Of a DNA stretch of 64,000 nucleotides, positions 40,101-52,100 are shown piece after piece. The translations under genes and the position numbers were made by a program. Numbering within the stretch: position 1 is the stretch's first letter; the number at the start of each line of letters is the position of its first letter. Under the pieces are notes generated by a model. That model searched no databases, was not told the origin of the DNA, and saw only the letters and a program-made list of their open reading frames with translations. Source of the DNA: Membranipora membranacea (Eukaryota > Bryozoa > Gymnolaemata > Cheilostomatida > Membraniporidae); NCBI GenBank assembly GCA_914767715.1, contig OU612066.1, positions 9,865,001 to 9,929,000 of the forward strand, in the 5' to 3' direction.

Positions 40101-43100
40101 AATCTCTCAGCACAGCACAGGAAATAACTGTGTGCATGTATGTCAAGGTCAAGACTGGAACAAGTGAGTTTTGTTGAAGAATTATTGAGTGATATTGGTT
40201 TAAAAATTCATAAAAGAAGTGCTGCCCAAACCCAATGTGTTACAGAACCAACAAAGTGTGCATCAGGCAAATGATTTATATCTAAACAATGTCAGCGTGA
40301 AATTTTGAAGCAGCAGTTATTGGCTATGTTTTACGCACAAAATATAAATATGTTTTTATATGTTTTTATATGTATTTATATGTATTTATATGTTTATGGT
40401 TTTACACACGTCTTGACTTACTTGTCAGGTGGGGACCAGTGCTTCTTGGGTTCTATGGATGGTGATCTCAGGGTTTGTAAGAGTGGTGACACAAACTACA
40501 TGTCGTACGAGAACGCTCGCCTCGAGGTGAAGAGAGTTTGGCATGTAGGCAGCAGCTGGGAGTTTGGCTGGAATCCAGTGTGCGTCGTGTCAGCCGCTGA
40601 CGGAGTGACTGTACACGCTGCTAATAATCTCAGACTCACAGAGACACAGGATCTGACAGGAAATACTACTCTGAGCAGCTCAGATTTACTCAGTCTAGGC
40701 AGAAGCTTCCTTAATGACAGTAGTAAGTTATCATTTTGCTAAGCAGTGAAAAAAATGGGTTAATATCTCAGCAATCATTCATGTCAAGGATATTTTGAGC
40801 CTCAGACAATAAAAAAGTATATCATATTATAGATTTTTATTGTGGTACTTGGTTGCCAAATAGACATTAGAAACACATAAAATGCCTGCCCTTAGATATG
40901 CACACTGGCACAAATTTTGTGTAGTGGTACTAGTGGTTCTGATGTGTAAAGCTTAACACAGAAGAAAAATAACACAAAGTAATGAGAAGAAAATATATCA
41001 TGAATATTAATATTCTCTGTGCATACAGCTGGTTTTCTGGGCAGTATAAAGCGAGTTGATATATGGGATAGAGCGATAACAACGGCCGAGTACACGGAAT
41101 ATAAGAATAGAGAGCTATATGGTAATGTGGTTAGCTCTGAAGATCTTACTACATGGGTATCAGATTATAGTATGAGTACAGCAGTACGCATTCCAGCAGG
41201 TAGGATTTTTATAATAATACAATATTAATACATTAATTTTCTTATGTTTGTGTAGCCATCTCCATCCAAACTGATGTGGAGTTTATGTTGAAACCTACCT
41301 TCTGGTTAAAGGCTTTAGAAAACCAGTATTAAATGCATTGAGCAGCTCCAGTATGTAAGAGAAGAAGGGATATATACTTATGGTTGCTGCACTAAGCCGT
41401 TATAAACACAATTTGAGAGACTGTGAAGATGTCTTGGTTTGCAAAATTAAATATTAGCCAGTCCACTTACCATTTACGTTATGAAATGAGCCTATTGACG
41501 AGTGTCTCATCCCTTCTCTCCCGCTCTTCAGTGCCTGGTATCCTGACACGTATGAGTGATGCTGAAGTAGAGTTTGAGGCTAGCTCAGCAGCTGAGGGTG
41601 CTCCTGCCTCAGCTGTTCGTATCACAGAGGAGAGATACGAGGAGGAGGGTAGTTATGTGGGAGGAGGTTGGTGTGCCGACGTATCAGACGGGACAGATGA
41701 GACGTGGAAAGCTACCTTCACTGTTAGTCACACTGTATACGCTGTAGCAGTCAAGGTAACATATTTTACAAACTACCGACTGATGGTTTACTTATAGATA
41801 CGCTGTGGTATTTGACAAAGAAATCACAAAATATCAAAACGCGTTATATGAACTTCATAATGCTCAAGTCATACATGGTATATTATTATTGTTACGCTGT
41901 ATGATATAAGGGAAGTCTTTATGGAATAACTGCATCTATTGCACCAAGAACTTGCAATGTACTTTTATATGAACAATAGTAACAATAGGTTTTGGGTTTT
42001 TCTTGCGTTTTAATGTCACTCTATGACAATGTCTATGGCAGAGTTGTCGAATTTTGTGTGAAGACTTCTTCATGAAGATTAAGAAAGCTCAAAATAAAAT
42101 TTGCCAAGGCATGTCCTACGTCAGTACTGTTGAAAGAGAATGATATTTTAGCTGATCTGAAGATGGCACAGCCACAGTCTAACATGATCTACTGAGAAAT
42201 ATTATTCTTATTGCAGCCAAGAAGTGAGTTTTACACTGGCGGTGAGGCAGGGCAGATCTTCAGTGTAGAAATACAGCATAACAACGGCATATGTATCGGA
42301 AAGTTCCCAGCATGCGATGTAAGTTTATTGTAGCTGGCTGGCGATGGGACGGGATTTTTTTTAATGTCATAATTCACTAGCAGAAGAAGGCTATTGACTT
42401 ATCTTTACCAAAACAAGATGAAATATATGAATATAGTATGAATACACCGCTTTAATGTTATTATCCCATGCATATGTTTTGCCGAACGACGAAAAGAAAG
42501 TTATATATTGTGTACTTATTCAGGAGTTTGTTGTGAACACGACCACAGACAACATAGTGACATTCCCTCAACCAATCACAACTGCAGACATAACCATTGT
42601 GATTAAAACCCACACCGGTAAACCCTGCGCTAGATTTGAGATATACGGGTTACCCTCCCCACACGGTAAGAATTCACTAAGACATTAGTTTGTCAAAGTC
42701 AGGAAACAAGCATATCCAAACTTGATTTATTGGTTGTAGTATAGCTAAACTTACGCTCTGTCTACTGTAAACTTAAGATTATGCCTGTCGCTGACTGAAT
42801 CTCTTGACCTCGATATAGCTTGTATACCAACAAAGACCCGATCTTGATGATTGGCCTAAATTAATCCTTATCCTACCTTCATTGTCCCATCAAGGACATA
42901 TATGAGCAGATTTATGGCATCCATGCAGTTTACAGACTTTGTTGTTTGGCTTTTGTTATATTTATTGCTTTTTTTATACAGCCGGTGAGTTATTTTTATC
43001 AATGTTAGCTAGAGATCAGTGTTTTATCATCACACAGCTGTATGCTTAGCTCAGGGAGGGTAGGATATACCTCCCACTCTCCCTGCTTAGACGTAGACGA

Positions 43101-46100
43101 CATTTTTGTTGAACATGTAGATTAGTAGTAGTTTACTCATCTTACACAGTTTTATGTTGTATATAATTTTTTTTGTATAGCTTAGATACCTTGCTGGATA
43201 TATTCAAAGCAATGTGCTTCTGGATTATTTTAAGTTGATGTCTGATTTGATGTTGCCTAAAGCACAGTGGCATTCAGCTTCAGTCATAATTTTAAAATTC
43301 TTTAATGATTTTGTGGTGTCGTCTACGGTTCAGACAGAAGAAGGATGTCGTATTTTTACATTCCTTTGTAAACCTTGCATAAGTCACGCGATTGAAATTT
43401 GGCCCATAACATCAATCTTCAAACTTCGCCTGAGTTTACATATCATATACAATAACTTTTTTATTGTCTGGTATTAACAGCCTAACCCCAAGATTATGAT
43501 ATTTATGCCGTCAGCACTTGCAGGGCCTTGTACCCCCAGAAGTTGCTGTATCTTGTAATTTAAGTTCTTTTCCCCGACACAGGTGATGGCAACTCTAGGT
43601 ATATGCAACGAGCATGAGAACGCATGAGAGCAACGAGAAAGCATGAGAACCTTAATTGATGATAATGATAATGTTTGTCTCACTATTTGAAACAATTACT
43701 CTAAATGATTACAGCTGCCACGTTACCTGAGAACACACAGCTATACGGAGGACACATGTATCACATCTCCACCACTCAGATGACATATTTTGACGCAGTG
43801 GATTACTGCGCCGAGGCTCTACCTGGTGGATATATAGCCCTCGGTGACAATCCAGAGGAAACTGACTTCATAAGAGTGTAAGTGCTGTGGTGACAGATTA
43901 TGGCCATGTTAATTCTTACAAGAAAAAGAAAGTCAAACTGCTGCAGAAACATATTTGACCTCTTGATACAGTTGAAACTATTACCCTGGAAAAAATTTCC
44001 TCTCTTCTCAACCAAATAAAGAAAATCCGTTAGAAATACTCTAATCTCGGAGGAGAACTTTTCTTTAGTCCTAAAGATCCTAGCAAAATATACAGTTGCA
44101 TTTTTAAAAACAAAACCTACATCTATCATTGCCTATGGCTATTTAATGTTGGCCTTATATCTCGCAGATTGAATTCGGTTCCCCTCTGATTGGTGATACT
44201 GGAAAAACTTTGTATTTTTCAATATATAAATATTCTAGTCGAGAGCAGTGTGGTTGCATTATGAAGAATGCAGTGAATTAGGAAAGACACTGAGCCTGCA
44301 TCAAATAACCAATAGGGAAGACATACTTTGGTTAATGTCATCGGTTATCATTTTACAGTTGGAAAGACATTGTCGCCTCTGGCACAATGCTCTGGATTGG
44401 TTTGAATGACCTTGAAATTGAAGGTCGATTTGTCACAAGGCACAACACCACTCCTGCTTGGTCAGGTAAGTCGAAGCTAAAGAGTAAAAGATGATTAACT
44501 TCTGGTTGGTTAGATTGTGCAGAGTCCGGCAAGGTAGTCAGATCTAGGAGTTGGGTGTTGTAGCTGTTAGTGTTGTAGAATTAATGTGATTGCTCACGTC
44601 ACATCCAAGTCCTTGGTCAAAAGCAATCATAATAAAAGCACATAAATAAATACAATATGTATAAATAACTGAAAATGGCAAAGTAAAATCAATTTCTTTT
44701 CCAACTAGAGATTCAATATACTCTCTTCTTTTTACCTAGATATAGCTACTGTTTCTATCTACATTTAGCCTATGATTATATTCTATTCTCTAATTTTTGC
44801 CGATTTATGTTCTTGTCACATCATGAAAAACATTAGAGGTGATGAATTGTTGCTGACAATAAATGATATCTATTACTGGTTATTGTACCCTCTCCTATGG
44901 TTTTCTATAATTTCTTCTCATAGATTGGCGTGCCGGCCAACCCGATAATTGGTATGATAGGGAGCACTGCGTTGTCTTTTGGCCAACACAGTGGAACGAT
45001 TTAGAGTGTACGAGCTCTCAGTATGCACTTTGCGAGACGGATGAGGTCACAACCCCGGCAGGTTTGTTTGATTTTTTGTGTGCTTTTCTTTATCAGATTG
45101 GGCAGCTGGAGAACCGAATAATTGGAGTAATATAGAAGACTGTGTTGTGTTTTTCCCAGCTCTGTGGAATGATTATAGCTGTGACAACGCACAGTACGCA
45201 TTGTGTGAATCAGATGAAGTTGTCACTCCTGCAGGTATAATTCATGATTTAAAAAAAATTTATTGGCATAACTTTTATTGGATCAGAATGTCTTTCAAAA
45301 TCAGCCATCGAAAAAAAATGAAAAAAAAATACAATGAAGATGATGATCCTTCACATTACACATGTCTGTCATGGACATAGCCTAGGAGAGAGTTAAAATT
45401 TACCTAAGGAATTTTGATAAATTTTAATATAGTAACTAGTGCAGAACAACAGATTTTAAGACTGTTACTGTTCAATAAGCCCACCTCACCTAACATGAAG
45501 CATGCCTACCATAGGAGATAATCTAGATCTACCTAAACCAGCTCATCAGAACATCAGATTGTGAGCCTGTGACTGATAAATGAGCTGCCATACTTATATA
45601 ATACATCTTATGCTCTTTATACAGTGATACAGTCAAACTGTGTATGTGGAGATGAGATTGATGCCCGTGTCGATGACTCGTATTGCGAGAATGATGATGT
45701 CCCAAGCTCTGATGTTGCGTTCCGACCTGTCACTCGAGCGTGGAGTGAGTATAACCTTTATTGAATATATAAACATCACAAGGACTGTACGATATCGGAT
45801 TAATCAAACTCAATAATATTGCTTGCGGAAGTATCCAAAATTAGCATCCAGAAGCTGCTCAAATAACAGGCACAAAGTGCCCTAGCTAGATATTGCCCTC
45901 AACAGTACACACTCACTACCACATAAATATTCATGAACGTTAGGAGACAACTGTCAGCAGTCTGGCAGCCAACAAGGGAAATAGATGCAGCCCCATTATC
46001 TGAAACCCCCCTCTCCCATGTTTGGTTATATATACTGTAGGTTTATTTGCGGATGGCATCAAAATTTGTTAATCTACTTTCAGAATCACATTGTTCAGCA

Positions 46101-49100
46101 TATGGATCTATAAAAGGAGTAGTGGCCGATCTCTCATACTCATCCATCTTTGAATCAGGTAACAACTCTAAATATACGATATATGTGTAAAAAATCTTGT
46201 TATGGGATAGGACGTCCAACCAACACTATGCTTGTACATGAATAAAGTAATTCAAGGAATATATAAATTTGATAAAATATATGAACTTTATATTTTCCTA
46301 CATAAAGAAGGTGAACCCAAAATCCTGCTTCAGCACATACCATTGCCATAGTTGATGCATGCAGGAAGTGCAGTACTAATGAGCTAGCGAATGATGATTA
46401 CGGCCACACCTCTTTTTTACGCAGCCTAAGAAACATGCCCCGCATATAGATCATAGCTCAATTTAACGAGTTAGTTACACAGCTCAATCGTTATAGGCAT
46501 GAATGCCTGCTATAATAGGGCTTCAATGATGCTCTCTGTCATGTTATGAATATCACCACTCTTACCTCCTATATATGACATGTCTATGTGGTTAGGTGGA
46601 GAGGGTGTCGTTTATAAGGGATGTTATCAGGATGCCGGAGACCGTGATCTACCTGATCTCATTGACCTAGGACATGATAACAGCAGGGAAACATGTGGTG
46701 CCCTTTGCCGTAGCAAAGGTAAGTCTGCCATAACAATGTACACCAAATGCTACTATATGTGCGCGTTGAAAAACACCTACAACAACGATAGTATTGGCGG
46801 CATGGTGTCATGTCATGTAGTGTTTTGTAATGTTGTGTTGTGTTGTGTAGTGTAGTTTCAGTGTATTGTAGTTGTGCTGTAGCGTAGCATATAGTAGATT
46901 GAAGTAAGCTTACTCGACAAATTGGTTGAACTGTGTTTTGCTTGAAGTATGCAGATGCTTTACTGGTGGAGTGGTGAATTGTTAAATTTGCAATTGATAA
47001 AGTATCACATACTTCCTCTAGATTATGTACATTGAGCTCTGAAGAAAGACAGTTGGTTGCAATAGTGATGCAACATGTTTGAAACAACAAGTATACTGAA
47101 AATGATGTGGACTCATTTTAGGAAATGCATACATGGGCTTGCAGAGTAGTACTTGGTGTTCATGTGGAGACTCCTATGGTAAACATGGAGCTGTGGCAGA
47201 ATCTCAATGCAGTATGACCTGTTCGGCAGATCCAATCAAGTGTGGTGCTGGTTGGATAAACAGTGTATATAGCACAGGACTGTTCGCAACTGAAGCAGTA
47301 GACTTTAATGTTGACCTGAGAGCGGAAAGTAAGTCCATATCAATTATGATAGATATCTTCTCGTTGAATAAAACGTTGCTTTGATCATTATAACTTGAGA
47401 GAATATATGTTTGCTTATTGGATAAAGCCAGACCCGTCACTTATTGTTGTTATCTGTAGAACCTGCTGCCTACCTCGGCTGCTGGACGGACTCAGAGACT
47501 GATCCAGACTTGCCTCATTTTGAGAGTATGGGACAAACTGCTACGATCTCCAAATGTATAGACATCTGCTTCAATGCAAGTGAGTGGCTTTTTGTAACTG
47601 GCTAGAGATCATATCAGTTTTAGGAGAGATAAGATTGTTTCTTTGTCTCAAAATGAAATGAATATGAAATTTTAATTTACACACAACCAATATTGGTAAA
47701 TAACCCTCAAGATAATTAGATTACATAAAAAATGGGATGGCAACTTATGGATACTGCGGTCAGTAGTTATCAGACCATTGGTGTAAAGAGGACAACTTCC
47801 TTCCATTATTTGCCCTGTCTTCATTTTATGGGTTTGTAATAATAATGGATAAAGTCAGGTCTCTTCATATTTATCAGTTGTGACAACAGTGTATTCTTAT
47901 GCATAGGGGCACCTAGATCAAGTTTTATCCTATTTTGCCGGCATTTTAGTTGCCCCTCCTACTAACAGGTTTGCCTGTCAATAGGGGGGGGGGGGGGGGC
48001 GGAACTCAAATGCTGGCAAAATGGATCAAAGTTGATCTAGGGGGAACCGGGAGATCATTCTTACGTCATTTCCTATTTTTATTCATATTATCGGACAGCT
48101 TTGTTGGATTGTCATGATCATCATGACCATTATGTTTGTTAACTGTGTTATATTCTGGCGCTCTTTGTTGTGTAGATTACACATATGCGGGGCTTCAGAA
48201 TGGTACTGGCTGTTACTGTGGTGATGAGTATGGGTTGTATGGTAAAGTGAGTCATGTCTCATGTGACAGACCCTGTGAGGGAGAGACTAGCGCTGTATGT
48301 GGCGGACAACTCCTCAACTCAATATACAGTACAGGTTATGGCCATTATGGTAAGTAACCATCACGATTGTCTATGTAAATAACACTTTCTTAGAATAATA
48401 ATATTTACCTGACAAATCGAGCTGTAGAAACAATATCTTGATACCCTGCTTATAGGAAATATTTGTTTTAATATTGGTGACCAGCAGCCAAGAAACAAAG
48501 CAACAATCAGTGGTGATCCAGTTTTGAAAATCAATTCATATTAATAATATATTTTCTGTATGCATCCAAATTCTCTTATCCCAACGACTCGAACATTCGA
48601 GAAATACTGCTGTATAAAAAAGGGCTAGGCAGTATTGCTCTCATTTTATTAGCTGATATTATCATGCACTGGTATTATTGTGTAAATTGTGTTGAATAAA
48701 ATAGCTTGAGAATGCAATAACTGAACATTTGGTTTAGTGAACTTATTTTTCTCATGCCAAACATAAGCCAGATGAGTTTATCTTTTTTGCTATAGTGAAT
48801 TATGCTGGAGATCAGCTAGCTAAGCCTCAGGTTCCTGGGACGATAATGACATTGGGTTGTGTGGTTGGCTTCACGCCCGTAGTCACTGACGGGAACAATG
48901 TCACTCAGTGCAACCTGGAGACTATGTCATGGACGACCTCAGGCTTTGAATGCATACGTATGTAAAGGACTATATCATCCTGATCAATTTGTTTGCAAAA
49001 ATGCTTCAAGTTTGAGCTGTTCTTACATAAGTTTCAATTCTTCGTACTTCAGGTTATTTTTCCGAGCCAGATGGGACATCTTATTTCCGCAAGATGATGG

Positions 49101-52100
49101 CTTACTTGAGGTTTGATTAGTGGCCAAATCACCTTACCTCAAACCAAAACAACATTTGCTGTTCTGTCTGCACAACCGGTATTTAGCAAGGCATTTCCAG
49201 GCTACTCAATATAGAATACAAAATAAATCAATGACAGCTACATTCTACATCTACATCAGAGTTATCGCATGAATATTATGATTTTAGCTGCCATGTGTGA
49301 GAACACAACTCAGACTATGGTAAATGGTACAGTTACTATGATTGGTATTGACTATCTCAGTACCATAAACTACACCTGCTTTGAGGGACATTACTTTGAT
49401 GACAATGAGACGATGCATACGAGTGTATGTCAGGAAGACGAGAACTGGAGTATTGGTGGGGTACAGGACCAGACATGCAGTCGTAAGTTATTTAGATTAA
49501 AGCTAAGTCCAGAAGACACCAAAAGCTATCTTCCAGTTTATCTTAATGGAATAGAAGGGGGGGGGGGCAACAATTTGACAGCATTTATATGTGTAGTTAG
49601 GTTGCCTAAATACTATGTCTTAGTTCTACACCTCTCAGTTTGCCGGTTAGGGAAAAATCATTTTTCTAAATCGAAAAAATTAGAGGAGATAATTCTTAAT
49701 AATTGCCATGGAATTCGATTATTTCATGTTATTAATTAATGATGACCAAACATGTGACTTAACCAATCACTGCTAAACAAAACATCTGTTTAACATTTAT
49801 AGCTATACAATGCACTGAGCCTAAAGAAGTTCTCAACGCTACAATGGCTGTGGAGGGTGTACACTACAGTCACTATGTCATATATGACTGTATAACGGGC
49901 TATGCAGTTAACCCCAACGCCACATCAATGACTACTCCTGAGGATCTCATTCTAACTCAGAACACAACATGCTTAAGTAATGGAACTTGGGACCCTGAAC
50001 CTCAACACTGTTACCGTAGGTTACATGGTTTATATTATTTATATTGATTATATCATAAATTAATGTAAACAAAGTGTTTTATTAGCTTTTTGAAACCTTC
50101 ACTCCGCAGTTCAGTCTATGCATTTGAATCTGTAAGGTGAGAATTACAAACGCAATTAACCAACCTTCTGAAAACTGTAAGTCAAAGAAAGAAATTCTTT
50201 AATTTTTTAAGCTCCATTTCCTTTCATTTAGTCATACGATGTCCTGATCCGCCAGAGGTAGGTAACTCTACAATTGAGGTACATGGAGAATATTACACCA
50301 ACAATGTGACATACACATGCCTTCCTGGCTATGCTAAGAATCCTCTGGGCTCACTACAGTCAACACCTGAAGATATTATCACTGTACAAAGTACTGAGTG
50401 TCTCGTTGATGGCACATGGTCTGCTGGTCTGGAAGACTGTTTGAGTGAGTCCAACTTCATACATTTCCAAAATAAGGCATATGCGATACCACACTGATCT
50501 CATGATGTGCTATTGCATGTATATCTCTGTTCGATAGAGAGTGAATTAATTCATTTAGTGAGAGTACCATGACAAGGAATTTGGTGTGACTACCCGTGTT
50601 CAATTTTATTAATAAGGGTGGTTACATGTTGAGTACTGCCACTAAATTGACTCTAATGATCAGAGATACACATGTTAATAGTTTAATCTCGACGTCAATA
50701 TGGTGTTTTCTACTTCTGATTAAGTAAAATAAGTAAAAAGATATATTCCCAGAATTATCAAGTATCTGATTCCTGTATGTATTGTTGCAATAGTTTTTGA
50801 CAATCCAATAGACTCACCAACTGGCAAACAGTGATATACCTAGTGTTGTCTTCTCTTTCATATTGAAAATGCAACTCCAAAACTTACAATCCTTAAATGT
50901 AACAGAGAACACTAAGGTTTGTTTTTTAAAGATCCATTGTAAATTTTCAACTTCTAACATCTGCTTTATTTTCAGTGGTGGAGTGTGTTACCCCTCCTGA
51001 TCTCACAATGTCGACTCGCTTATCAAATGATACAATGTACAACTCAACAGTTAGATATGACTGTGATATTGGCACTGCCATCAATCCGAATGCCACACGC
51101 GAAGTCAACTCGTCATCTGTGATTACTAGTCAGACTATGATGTGTAACGAGGCTGCTTTCTGGTCTCCTGATGTGTTCAACTGCTCAGGTAATGTTATTA
51201 CTTACTGTGGTATCCATCTTAGGAACAATGAAGGTGTTTTCCCAAAGGCTACAAATATTTTCAACACACAATGAATTATTAGCACTGATATTGACACTGA
51301 GTATTGTGACCACCACTACTTCACAAGACAAGACGAGTATTATGATAGTATTAATGAGATTTTATTTCATTAATGTTGAGAAATAACCTTTGTCAACGCT
51401 TTTATGTTTCCTGTTTGCAGTTGTGAACTGTCCTGACCCACCATCCGTTGATCACTCGACGCTAACCCTCACTGGTATAGAATATCAAGCTACCGCACAC
51501 TATGAGTGTGATGAGGGTTATTCTAGCACCCCTAATGCTACCTGGTCTGATCCACCCCTGGCTCCAAATGTGAACCAGAGTGTCACGTGTCAGGCTGATG
51601 GAGTGTGGGAACTCGGATCTGCTTCGTTATGGCAGCTGGCACCTGTAGGCCTGGACAATTGCACAAGTATGTCAATCCTTTGATATCTTTTCTTCTCTAT
51701 ACCCTTGGTCTTATTTGACCACCCTCTTAAGTGCAGGTGGCTTGTGTTTAGTTGATAACCTATACCCTTACCCATTGTCGGCTTCTCTTTATAACCTGAG
51801 AACATTGGGCAATATCGTGATATAAGGCAGAATTAGCATTATTGTTTTCGAATGTATCCAGAAGTGTTGTCAGAGGCCATTGCCCTGCAGATTATTGAAT
51901 TTGTTTGATATAATAAACATTTAACCATAAAGGTTTTGACACTCTTATTTGTTTTTTAGTCATAGAATGTCCACCAATGAACTACCAGTTTGCAACGCTG
52001 AGTACTAACGACACTTACTATGAGACAAATGTGACAATGTCATGTGTTGTCGGATATAAATACGATGACGGTGTGACCGCTGCTGACATGTATACTGTCT

